NCBI GenBank assembly: GCA_019038645.1
Contig: JAHOYT010000015.1
Span: 1-34,697 of the forward strand
DNA length: 34,697 nt
Reading direction: 5' to 3'
Source: Bacteroidales bacterium
GTDB taxonomy: Bacteria > Bacteroidota > Bacteroidia > Bacteroidales > UBA12077
Part shown: positions 23,794-31,423 of the stretch, one piece after another
Layout of the letters: each line of letters begins with the position of its first letter
How positions within the stretch are numbered: position 1 is the first letter of the stretch
Position numbers and translations under genes: made by a program
The notes under the pieces: generated by a model
Database searches by the model: none
Told to the model about the DNA's origin: nothing
The model's input: the letters and a program-made list of their open reading frames with translations, nothing else

Positions 23794-25359
23794 TTATGAT
23801 TTCACTTTTTTAACTGAATCAATAATTGTTCCGTCAACCCATTTAATTACAGCTACTAATTCATCATCGAATTCCGGTTTTGCCGGCTTTCCACATATCT
23901 TCTCTGCTTCTTCTTTTAATTCCTGAATTGTTTTTATAGGAAGACCTGAGTCTTTCAATTTTTCAATTAAATCTTTTCTTTTTGGATTAATAGCTATGCC
24001 TCGTTCTGTAACAATTACGTCAATTAATTCTCCTGGTCCGCATATAGTTGTTACTTCATCTAAAACAACCGGAATACGATCTCTGAATAATGGAATTGGT
24101 AATATAACTGTTTTTGAGAATAAACAGTTTTGCCATCCTCCTATTCCATGTAATAATAATCCATCGGAATGAGTAACAACGTTTGCATTAAAATTAACAT
24201 CAACTTCCGTAGCACCAAGAATTACTACATCAACTAATCCTGCAAAATTTCCTTTGCCATGATAATTATAACTTGTAAAAGGACTTGTCCAAACATGATT
24301 CGGATTGTCAGCCATTGACTTTACACCGTCCAGATCAAAAGTTTGTCCATCTAAAATATAATCTACTAAACCTTCTTCCAGCATGCTAACCAAATACTTA
24401 TTACTACCACCACGGGCAAAACGAGCTTTGATATTCTTTTCTCTCATTATTTTGGCAAAATAATCACCAACAGCTAAAGATGTACCTCCTGCTCCCGACT
24501 GAAAAGAAAATCCATCACGGATAATTCCGGCTTCAAGACAAAATTGTGCAGTCATTTCTGCCAGCAGCAATCTATCAGGGCTTTTAGTAATTTGTGTTGT
24601 TCCGGAAACAATTTTTTCCGGTATTCCAACCTGATCAACCTGAACTGTATAATCAACATGATTTCCCTGAATTTGCCACGGACTACATGGAAAAGGAACC
24701 ATATTGTCTGTAACAACAATTACTTTATCGGCATATTCTGAATCGGCTAAAGCGAATCCTAATAAACCACTTGCAGATGGCCCGTATAATCCGTTTGCAT
24801 TTCCAAATGAATCAGCACAGGCAGCTCCTATAATTGTAATATCAACATGAACGTCACCATCCTGAATAGCCTGATAACGACCACCATGCGAACGTAAGAC
24901 TCCAAGACCTTTCATTTTACCATGAGAAGCAAACCGTCCCAAAGGTCCGTTCATACTTCCTTCGATATGATGTATAGTGCCATCTTCCAGATACTGAATT
25001 AAATGTTCGTGACAAGGGAATGATGCTGACGGAACCCATCGCAAGTCTTTTACACCCAATTCTTTTGCTATATCAAATATTTTATTTGCAAGCAAATCTC
25101 CATTTCTAAAATGATGATGAGTAGAAATAGTCATGCCATCTTTTAAGCCAGCTTTTACTAACGCATCTTTTAAGGATGCAACTTGTTTATTTCCATCTTC
25201 AGGATAATCAGCACACGAAGAAATTTTTGAGCTGTATTTGCGAGCATCAGGCTTATATTTTCCTACTCCCTGAAAAGGAACTTGTTTTTGGCCATTAACT
25301 TCTGTAGGAACCATTCTACCCACAGCATTTTTTACAAGGTTTGCATATTTTTGTCCCAT
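23794..25359 (-). CDS. citF: Citrate lyase alpha subunit (citrate CoA-transferase)
   Basis: This 521-residue protein is the normal length for CitF. The alpha subunit swaps the acetyl group on the acyl carrier for citrate, giving citryl-ACP, which the beta subunit splits into oxaloacetate and acetyl-ACP. Landmarks of the CoA-transferase fold are [53 protein letters not shown] (glycine-rich loop) and [15 protein letters not shown]. It is 34 nt after the fused ACP/beta gene and 11 nt before rubredoxin. The genes for citrate lyase ligase (citC) and prosthetic-group synthesis and transfer (citG, citX) are not in this window. Confidence 0.95.
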   Translation of the reverse strand: MGQKYANLVKNAVGRMVPTEVNGQKQVPFQGVGKYKPDARKYSSKISSCADYPEDGNKQVASLKDALVKAGLKDGMTISTHHHFRNGDLLANKIFDIAKELGVKDLRWVPSASFPCHEHLIQYLEDGTIHHIEGSMNGPLGRFASHGKMKGLGVLRSHGGRYQAIQDGDVHVDITIIGAACADSFGNANGLYGPSASGLLGFALADSEYADKVIVVTDNMVPFPCSPWQIQGNHVDYTVQVDQVGIPEKIVSGTTQITKSPDRLLLAEMTAQFCLEAGIIRDGFSFQSGAGGTSLAVGDYFAKIMREKNIKARFARGGSNKYLVSMLEEGLVDYILDGQTFDLDGVKSMADNPNHVWTSPFTSYNYHGKGNFAGLVDVVILGATEVDVNFNANVVTHSDGLLLHGIGGWQNCLFSKTVILPIPLFRDRIPVVLDEVTTICGPGELIDVIVTERGIAINPKRKDLIEKLKDSGLPIKTIQELKEEAEKICGKPAKPEFDDELVAVIKWVDGTIIDSVKKVKS

Positions 25360-25393
25360 AAACTATTATTTAATTGGGGTTAATTTGTCAGTT

Positions 25394-26623
25394 TTATATT
25401 TCGCTATTTAAAAACTCTTCTCTCCAGTTTTCTGAGATAAGTCCAAGGCTAATTGCAAGGTTAATTGTTGTCTCGGCCCTTTTTACTACCGGAGGATCAA
25501 TCATTTTTGTTCCCAGCGAAACAACTCCAAGTCCTTTTTCGGTAGCGTCTATAAAAGCATTTACTACTTTTTTTGCTTTTTCTATTTCGTCGGCTTCCGG
25601 TGCAAAACTTTCATGAATAACTTTTATTTGTCTCGGATGAATACAACCCATCCCCTCAAATCCTAATCCTTTAGAAACTTTAACATTTTCACGTAAAGCA
25701 TCCATATCACCAACATCAGAAAATACAGAATCGATTGCCTGAATACGTGCAGCTTTACAAGCATTAACTAATCTTGTGCGAGCATAAAATGATTCTACAG
25801 CTTCATTAGTTCTACGAGTTCCTAAATCAGCCGTATAATCTTCAAGGCCAATGGCAAGAGCAACAACATTTTCAGATGCAGAAGCAACTTCAAATGCTTT
25901 TTCAACACCTAAAGCGCTTTCAATAATTGGCATTAACAGAACTGGTCGTTCAATTTTATATTGCTTCTTTATATCCTCTATTTTTTCCTCAAGTTCTTTA
26001 ATCTGCTCTGCTCCTTCGCATTTTGGCACAAGTAACATATGCACATTATGCGGAACAAGATATTTAAGATCTTCCAGTCCTTTTGGAAACTGATTTATTC
26101 GAACCATTCGTTCAGCTCCATAAAAATTAATACCACGTAAAGCATTACGAACCACTAATTGAGCTTCTTTCTTTCTATCAAATGCCACAGAATCTTCCAG
26201 ATCAAGAATAATTCCATTTGGATCATGAATTCCGGCATTAAGCATCATGCTTGGTGTATTACCCGGCAGGTATAATCTTGAAAAGCGAAACTGCTCTTTT
26301 TCCGAAGTATAATTGTTTTCTTCAATAAAATCTAAAAGATATTCCTTGTCCGTATCAATTAATTGTTTTACTGCAGCTTCAATACGTGCAGTAATTATTA
26401 ACGGAACTGCTCCTTTATCTTCTAAGCTAAGCTTTGCGTTTTCAATTCCATAAAACTTCAGAATATCATTACATAATTCGTTGTTTGCTTTACCGTAAAG
26501 AACTTCTACTTTACTTTTTTGTTCTATCTTAATACCTCCCGAATTTTTCAGTTCGAGAGTAACAAAACAATCAGAACGGACTTTTTTACCGGTATTTCCA
26601 GCTGTAGCAATTTTATTACTCAT
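25394..26623 (-). CDS. Fused citrate lyase acyl carrier protein (CitD) and beta subunit (CitE)
   Basis: This 409-residue protein joins two subunits that are usually separate. Residues 1 to about 98 match CitD: AGNTGKKVRSDC with the likely prosthetic-group Ser at 17, then KVEVLYGKANNEL and LEDKGAVPLIITARIEAAV near the end of the domain. After a linker (about 99-112) residues 113-405 are CitE, a HpcH/HpaI-type TIM barrel: RLYLPGNTPSMM, GIILDLEDSV (metal-binding acids), PIIESALGVEKAFE and AIGLEDYTADLG. CitE splits citryl-ACP into oxaloacetate and acetyl-ACP. The start ATG gives a complete CitD, and a TATATTTG box lies 37 nt upstream. It heads the unit with citF and rubredoxin. Confidence 0.9.
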   Translation of the reverse strand: MSNKIATAGNTGKKVRSDCFVTLELKNSGGIKIEQKSKVEVLYGKANNELCNDILKFYGIENAKLSLEDKGAVPLIITARIEAAVKQLIDTDKEYLLDFIEENNYTSEKEQFRFSRLYLPGNTPSMMLNAGIHDPNGIILDLEDSVAFDRKKEAQLVVRNALRGINFYGAERMVRINQFPKGLEDLKYLVPHNVHMLLVPKCEGAEQIKELEEKIEDIKKQYKIERPVLLMPIIESALGVEKAFEVASASENVVALAIGLEDYTADLGTRRTNEAVESFYARTRLVNACKAARIQAIDSVFSDVGDMDALRENVKVSKGLGFEGMGCIHPRQIKVIHESFAPEADEIEKAKKVVNAFIDATEKGLGVVSLGTKMIDPPVVKRAETTINLAISLGLISENWREEFLNSEI

Positions 26624-26659
26624 TACTATCTATTTTTATCGTGATTAATCATTAAAATA

Positions 26660-26667
26660 CAAATATA
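26660..26667 (-). promoter_or_regulatory. Putative -7 box (TATATTTG) for the citrate lyase unit
   Basis: TATATTTG on the minus strand is an exact TAnnTTTG match 37 nt before the citDE ATG. It sits between the terminator of the sodium-pump operon and the gene, as expected for an independent promoter. The -33 region has only a weak TTTA. Confidence 0.5.
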
Positions 26668-26730
26668 ATAATCGTTTGCAGTTTTTAAAGCTTCGTTTAT
26701 AATTTAGACAATAAATAATTTAATAAGTAT

Positions 26731-26756
26731 AAAAAAGGGCCAGTTTACACTGACCC
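26731..26756 (-). terminator. Rho-independent terminator of the methylmalonyl-CoA decarboxylase operon
   Basis: Minus strand: GGGTCAGT / ACTGGCCC with one G-U pair and loop GTAA, followed by TTTTTT. It lies 23 nt past the oadB-like stop and ends the sodium-pump unit. Confidence 0.87.
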
Positions 26757-26779
26757 ATTATAAAATTATTATATCAACA

Positions 26780-28300
26780 TTACATTAAAAAACTTAATAA
26801 AATACCAGCCGCTACTGCAGAACCAATAACACCGGAAACATTTGGTGCCATAGCATGCATTAACAAGTGATTCGTAGGATCAGCTTTTAATCCTTCGTGC
26901 TGAACTACACGAGCACTATCAGGAACCGCTGAAACACCCGCTGCTCCGATTAATGGATTAATTTTATTATCTCCTTTGAGAAACAAGTTCATTAGTTTAG
27001 CAAATAGCAATCCGCCACATGTTGCAATAATAAAAGATAATGCACCTAATCCGAATATCCACATTGACTGTGAGGTTAAAAATACATCAGCCTGTGTTGA
27101 TGCGCCTACTGTTATTCCCAACAAAATAGTAACAATATCAATGAGTGATGTTCTTGCAGTATCGGCTAATCGCTTAGTTACTGTTGATTCTTTTAACAGA
27201 TTTCCAAAAAATAACATACCTAACAATGGTAACGAACTTGGAGAAATATAAGCTGTTAGCAACAAGCCAACTATGGGAAACATTATTTTTTCCAGTTTAG
27301 AAACAGAGCGTGGCGGTTTCATTCTTATTAATCGCTCCTTTTTAGTTATAAGCAATTTCATAAAAGGAGGTTGAATGATAGGCACTAAAGCCATATATGA
27401 ATATGCTGCAATTGCAATAGGACCAATCAAATGCGGAGCCAATTTCGAAGATAAAAATATCGCTGTTGGACCATCAGCACCACCAATAATACCAATTGCA
27501 CCGGCTTCTGCCGGACCAAAACCTAAAATAAGCGCTCCTAAAAAAGTTAAGAAAATACCAATCTGTGCAGCTGCACCCAGAATCATCAATTTAGGATTTG
27601 AAATTAAGGAAGAGAAATCAGTCATAGCACCAATACCAAGAAAAATAAGAGGTGGGTAAATTCCCTGACGAACCCCAAAATATAAGTAGCTCATCACACT
27701 GCCTTCTTCGTAGATTCCAAGTTGAAGATTAAACCCTTCGGCCTGAAAAAATGGAATATTACCTATTATTATACCAAAACCAATTGGAATTAATAGTAAT
27801 GGCTCATAGTTATATCTGATAGCAAGAAAAATGAAAAATATACCGACAATAAGCATTATGATATGTCCGGGAGTAGCATTAGAAACTCCTGTAAACTCAT
27901 AAAAATTAATTAATCCTGCAAAGGCACCTGAATAGGATTTATAAGAATCTTTGCCAATAATTAATTTGTTATTTTCTAATTTGGCAATTCTGGTTTTAAT
28001 ATTAGAATCGCAAAACTCAAGATATATGTCATTATCAATTAATCTCCATTCACCTGAATATTTTGATTTAACGGAATCTAATACAAATGTCTGATCAATA
28101 CCAAACGTAATTGATTTATATCTTTCTACTGTTTTATCCGAATGCGCATTAAGCTTATACCCATCTGATTTGTTGAGCCATTTACCTTTAGTTAAAACAG
28201 AGCTTAGATCAGAAGTATTAGCATAAGTGGAGCTTCCAAAAAGAGTTGCTATTATAAAAATAATTAAGCTAAGCTTTTTCATAGTATTAATTTTCTTCAT
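26780..28300 (-). CDS. oadB: Na+-translocating decarboxylase beta subunit with exported lipocalin-like N-terminal domain
   Basis: This 506-residue protein is the membrane subunit that decarboxylates carboxybiotin and pumps Na+ out. The canonical OadB/MmdB core begins near residue 125 and has about nine to eleven membrane segments, with the functional Asp in GGADGPTAIF and the polar NVSGVIGS segment near the C-terminus. Ahead of it is an unusual extension: a signal-peptide-like segment (about 7-27, ending TYA) and a beta-rich domain of about 90 residues (31-120: GKWLNKSDGYKL, FGIDQTFVLD, YSGEWRLIDNDIYLEF) resembling a lipocalin-type small barrel, presumably periplasmic. The start at 28300 is 6 nt after the biotin-carrier stop; an ATG at 28282 is also possible. 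Confidence 0.92.
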   Translation of the reverse strand: MKKINTMKKLSLIIFIIATLFGSSTYANTSDLSSVLTKGKWLNKSDGYKLNAHSDKTVERYKSITFGIDQTFVLDSVKSKYSGEWRLIDNDIYLEFCDSNIKTRIAKLENNKLIIGKDSYKSYSGAFAGLINFYEFTGVSNATPGHIIMLIVGIFFIFLAIRYNYEPLLLIPIGFGIIIGNIPFFQAEGFNLQLGIYEEGSVMSYLYFGVRQGIYPPLIFLGIGAMTDFSSLISNPKLMILGAAAQIGIFLTFLGALILGFGPAEAGAIGIIGGADGPTAIFLSSKLAPHLIGPIAIAAYSYMALVPIIQPPFMKLLITKKERLIRMKPPRSVSKLEKIMFPIVGLLLTAYISPSSLPLLGMLFFGNLLKESTVTKRLADTARTSLIDIVTILLGITVGASTQADVFLTSQSMWIFGLGALSFIIATCGGLLFAKLMNLFLKGDNKINPLIGAAGVSAVPDSARVVQHEGLKADPTNHLLMHAMAPNVSGVIGSAVAAGILLSFLM

Positions 28301-28306
28301 AAAAAC

Positions 28307-28735
28307 CTATTCTATTTCAGCTAAAACATCATTCTGCAGTACAGCATCACCTTCCTTAACTTTCAGGCTAACAATTCTTCCCTCTTTTTCGGACTGGATA
28401 TTATTTTCCATTTTCATGGCTTCCATAACCATTATTGTATCCCCTTTTTTAACTTCATCACCTTCCCGTTTAAGGATTTTAAAAATACTTCCCGGAAGTG
28501 GAGCTGTTAATGAATATGCCCTGTTACTTACAGTTTTTTTAATTTTACTGTCTTTGCGGTCAACAGCTACTCTCGGGCGAACAAGAGTCGGTGTTTTGGT
28601 GGATTTTACTTTCTCCTGGTGAATTTCCACTTCGTAGCAAGAGCCGTTAACTTCTACTTTGGCAATACCACCATCGATATCTTTTATTTCTACCTCGTAT
28701 TCGTTACCGCGTATTGTAAATTTGAATTTTTTCAT
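28307..28735 (-). CDS. Biotin carboxyl carrier subunit of the Na+-pumping decarboxylase
   Basis: This 142-residue protein carries biotin on Lys108 in the canonical VMEAMKMEN. The C-terminal 75 residues are the biotinyl domain (TAPLPGSIFKIL near 78 to VLAEIE at the end). An N-terminal beta-strand segment (about 1-40) and a basic, Thr/Pro-rich linker (about 41-75) precede it, as in GcdC/MmdC-type carriers. The biotin moves CO2 from the carboxyltransferase to the membrane beta subunit. It lies between the gamma gene (12 nt upstream) and the beta gene (6 nt downstream). Biotin ligase is not in this window. Confidence 0.95.
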   Translation of the reverse strand: MKKFKFTIRGNEYEVEIKDIDGGIAKVEVNGSCYEVEIHQEKVKSTKTPTLVRPRVAVDRKDSKIKKTVSNRAYSLTAPLPGSIFKILKREGDEVKKGDTIMVMEAMKMENNIQSEKEGRIVSLKVKEGDAVLQNDVLAEIE

Positions 28736-28747
28736 CTGTAATAAATG

Positions 28748-29122
28748 TTATTTTCCTGGCCAGGTTCTTAATCCGTAAATTTTTGAGCTCCATGGAGAAT
28801 ATATTTTTCTCACACGTTTTATAGTAATTACATTACTCTCTTCATCATGCATTTCATCAAAAAATAAATATAACGCTGTTGAAATTGCGGCACTGACATC
28901 ACCTGCAATATGAAGATCATCATCCGTAACTATTGATTGTTTTGTTTTTTGCTTATGTAACTTTCTTGAATTATAGTAAATTAGCTTTGGAACCTGAGTA
29001 AAAACAATTACTAATAGTACCAGCGCAGCAAAAACAATTAACCAGCCAACTAATGCAACAGTAACTCCTGATCCCGCTGCTGCATTAAAATTTATTCCTG
29101 TATTTCCGATTACTGTAATCAT
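28748..29122 (-). CDS. oadG: Na+-pumping decarboxylase gamma subunit (OadG/MmdD)
   Basis: This 124-residue membrane protein has one transmembrane helix (about 18-45) followed by a basic, then acidic cytoplasmic part. The tail SAAISTALYLFFDE and YSPWSSKIYGLRTW is typical of gamma subunits in Bacteroidota. The gamma subunit assembles the soluble carboxyltransferase and biotin carrier with the membrane beta subunit. It sits 12 nt after the carboxyltransferase gene and 12 nt before the carrier gene, the standard operon position. Small size and low conservation make the family call rest partly on that position. Confidence 0.9.
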   Translation of the reverse strand: MITVIGNTGINFNAAAGSGVTVALVGWLIVFAALVLLVIVFTQVPKLIYYNSRKLHKQKTKQSIVTDDDLHIAGDVSAAISTALYLFFDEMHDEESNVITIKRVRKIYSPWSSKIYGLRTWPGK

Positions 29123-29134
29123 ATATTATCTGTT

Positions 29135-30694
29135 TTACAATGGAATATTTGAGTGTTTTTTCGGTGGATTTGTATCTTTTTTTGTCTGAAGCATTTCAAA
29201 TGCCCTAATGATACGAAATCTTGAATTTCTGGGTTCAATTACATCATCAATATATCCCATACTTGCTGCCTGATACGGGTTAGCAAATTTTTCTTTATAA
29301 TCTGATTCTTTTTCAGCAATAAATTTTGCTCTTTCTTCATCGTTTTCGATAGCAGCCAATTCACGACCATATAAAACTTCAACTGCTCCCTGTGCTCCCA
29401 TAACTGCAATTTCTGCAGAAGGCCAAGCGTAATTAATATCACCACGCAATTGTTTAGAACTCATAACATCATGAGCACCACCATAAGACTTTCTAAGAGT
29501 AATAGTTACTTTTGGTACAGTTGCTTCGCCATATGCAAACATTAATTTAGCGCCATGAATAATAATTCCACCATATTCCTGACTACTTCCTGGCAAAAAT
29601 CCCGGTACATCAACTAATGTTAGAATAGGAATATTAAAGGCATCGCAAAACCGTACAAATCGTGCTGCTTTTCTCGATGCATCAATATCCAACACTCCAG
29701 CTAAGAAACTTGGTTGATTTGCTACAATACCTACCGACATTCCGTCGAATCGTGCAAAACCAACAACAATATTCTTTGCATAGTTTCTATGAACTTCCAA
29801 AAATTCATCATGATCTACCATTGAGTGAATTATATCTTTTATATCATACGGCTGATTTGCATTTTCAGGTATTATTTCATTCAATGCATCGTCAAGACGA
29901 TCAATAGGGTCATTACATTCTAAAGCAGGTGGTTCTTCCAGATTATTTTGTGGCAAATAACTAATAAGTTTTCTGATCATAAGTAATCCCTCTTCTTCAT
30001 CTTCTAAAAGAAAATGAGAAACGCCTGACTTTGAAGCGTGGATATTTGCTCCTCCTAAATCTTCAGTAGTAATATCTTCGCCAGTTACTGTTTTAACAAC
30101 TTTTGGGCCTGTAACAAACATATAACTGGAATTCTCTGTCATCATTACAAAATCGGTTAACGCGGGAGAATAAACAGCTCCGCCTGCGCATGGGCCAAAA
30201 ATAGCAGAGATTTGTGGGACAACACCAGACGCCATAATATTACGTTGAAAAATATCAGCATAACCAGCTAAACTCGTAACTCCTTCCTGAATACGTGCTC
30301 CACCACTATCGTTAATCCCAATAATTGGTGCTCCAACTTTCATTGCCATATCCATAACTTTGCAAATTTTCTTCGCAAATGGCTCAGATAATGAACCTCC
30401 AAATACAGTAAAATCCTGAGCATATACATATACTACCCTACCATCAATAGTTCCGGCACCAGTTACCACACCATCGCCCAACACTTTCTTTTTCTCCATT
30501 CCAAAGTTTGTACATCGATGTGTAACAAACATATCGTACTCCTCGAAGCTTCCTTCATCTAAAAGAATTTCGATTCGTTCACGGGCAGTCATCTTGCCCT
30601 TTCTGTGTTGTGTTTCAATTTTCTTTTCGCCTCCGCCAAGTTTAGCTTCAGTTCTTAAGTCAATTAGTTGTTTAATTTTATCTTGTTTGCTCAT
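29135..30694 (-). CDS. mmdA: Methylmalonyl-CoA decarboxylase carboxyltransferase (acyl-CoA carboxylase beta) subunit
   Basis: This 519-residue carboxyltransferase of the MmdA/PccB family moves the carboxyl group of (S)-methylmalonyl-CoA to the biotin carrier, leaving propionyl-CoA. It starts at ATG 30694 ([14 protein letters not shown]); a longer frame to 30790 overlaps the epimerase gene and is not used. Two crotonase-like halves show conserved pieces: [56 protein letters not shown] and [13 protein letters not shown]. The gene order epimerase, mmdA, gamma, carrier, beta indicates decarboxylation rather than carboxylation: no biotin carboxylase gene is here. It begins 28 nt after the epimerase. 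Confidence 0.95.
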   Translation of the reverse strand: MSKQDKIKQLIDLRTEAKLGGGEKKIETQHRKGKMTARERIEILLDEGSFEEYDMFVTHRCTNFGMEKKKVLGDGVVTGAGTIDGRVVYVYAQDFTVFGGSLSEPFAKKICKVMDMAMKVGAPIIGINDSGGARIQEGVTSLAGYADIFQRNIMASGVVPQISAIFGPCAGGAVYSPALTDFVMMTENSSYMFVTGPKVVKTVTGEDITTEDLGGANIHASKSGVSHFLLEDEEEGLLMIRKLISYLPQNNLEEPPALECNDPIDRLDDALNEIIPENANQPYDIKDIIHSMVDHDEFLEVHRNYAKNIVVGFARFDGMSVGIVANQPSFLAGVLDIDASRKAARFVRFCDAFNIPILTLVDVPGFLPGSSQEYGGIIIHGAKLMFAYGEATVPKVTITLRKSYGGAHDVMSSKQLRGDINYAWPSAEIAVMGAQGAVEVLYGRELAAIENDEERAKFIAEKESDYKEKFANPYQAASMGYIDDVIEPRNSRFRIIRAFEMLQTKKDTNPPKKHSNIPL

Positions 30695-30722
30695 TTCGTA
30701 GATTAAGAAATTATTAGCAGTA

Positions 30723-31133
30723 TTATTTATTATTGTCTTCGCACAACTCGGTAAGTACCCCAAATGTTGATTTTGGATGTAAGAAAGCAATATTCAGGCC
30801 TTCTGCACCTTTTCGTGGAACAGAATCTATTAACCTTACTCCGTTTTCTTCAGCGTGCCTTAGTTTTTCTTCAATATTGTTAACTGCGAAAGCAATATGG
30901 TGAATTCCTTCGCCCTTTTTCTCAACGAATTTTCCAATTGGTCCTTCCGGATCAGTTGACTCCAGGAGTTCTATTTTAGTATCACCGACCTTAAAAAAGG
31001 CTGTTTTTACTTTTTGATCCTTAACTTCCTCAATATTATAGCATTCCAGTCCCAATACATTCTGATAATACTTTATTGATTCATCCAGATCATTTACTGC
31101 AATTCCAATGTGTTCTATATGTGAAGGTTTCAT
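30723..31133 (-). CDS. mce: Methylmalonyl-CoA epimerase
   Basis: This 136-residue vicinal-oxygen-chelate protein interconverts (R)- and (S)-methylmalonyl-CoA, linking B12-dependent mutase to the decarboxylase that follows. The two beta-alpha-beta modules show the metal ligands His in [12 protein letters not shown] (H8), His in [11 protein letters not shown] and Glu in LTELCEDN at the end. Length and the [12 protein letters not shown] and IAFLHPKST segments match family members. It is the first gene of the operon and has a TACTTTTG -7-like box at 31153-31160. Methylmalonyl-CoA mutase is not in this window. Confidence 0.95.
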   Translation of the reverse strand: MKPSHIEHIGIAVNDLDESIKYYQNVLGLECYNIEEVKDQKVKTAFFKVGDTKIELLESTDPEGPIGKFVEKKGEGIHHIAFAVNNIEEKLRHAEENGVRLIDSVPRKGAEGLNIAFLHPKSTFGVLTELCEDNNK

Positions 31134-31152
31134 AACTATATTATTTTTTTTG

Positions 31153-31160
31153 CAAAAGTA
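31153..31160 (-). promoter_or_regulatory. Putative -7 box (TACTTTTG) for the mce-mmd operon
   Basis: TACTTTTG on the minus strand is an exact TAnnTTTG match 19 nt before the mce start codon. A TTAG lies 20 nt further upstream at the -33 position, a partial match. The same octamer is used on the opposite strand at 31374-31381. Confidence 0.5.
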
Positions 31161-31349
31161 TCTATTATCGCAATAACAGACTAATTATTTCAAATCAAAA
31201 TTTATGCTTTAAAGTATTGTTTTTTAACATAAAAATAAATTCTGTAGCTTTTTTCGAATAAGAGCACAAGGTAAAAAACATAGTACTGTTAATCAACTTT
31301 TTACGTTCATATTTTATCCGAATTGCAAAGACATGACAATAGTCATACA

Positions 31350-31381
31350 TTTGGCGATTACAATACTTGTATTTACTTTTG
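31350..31381 (+). promoter_or_regulatory. Promoter of LTA synthase-family copy 2 (TTTG-N20-TACTTTTG)
   Basis: TTTG at 31350-31353 and TACTTTTG at 31374-31381 are spaced by 20 nt. This is an exact fit to the Bacteroidota primary-sigma consensus TTTG-N19-21-TAnnTTTG. The start codon is 42 nt downstream. It is the best promoter match in the window. Confidence 0.65.
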
Positions 31382-31423
31382 TAAAATTGGTATAAAAAGG
31401 CTTCTAAATGACTTAACAATTCG

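Noticed and set aside
28227-28622. 131-codon plus-strand open frame
   Set aside because: It is antisense to the biotin carrier and the start of the beta subunit gene, both well supported; the translation is hydrophobic shadow sequence.
30695-30790. 32-codon N-terminal extension of the carboxyltransferase
   Set aside because: It overlaps the end of the epimerase gene and is not conserved in the family; ATG at 30694 gives the standard start.
23794-31133. Complete classical citrate fermentation operon (citCDEFGX with oadGAB)
   Set aside because: citC, citG, citX and an oxaloacetate-type carboxyltransferase are absent; the pump belongs to the methylmalonyl-CoA type.
31195-31419. 74-codon minus-strand open frame in the divergent region upstream of mce
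   Set aside because: It overlaps the best promoter match of the opposite gene, has a composition unlike neighbouring proteins (many Lys, Tyr, Phe and Cys) and no recognisable motif.
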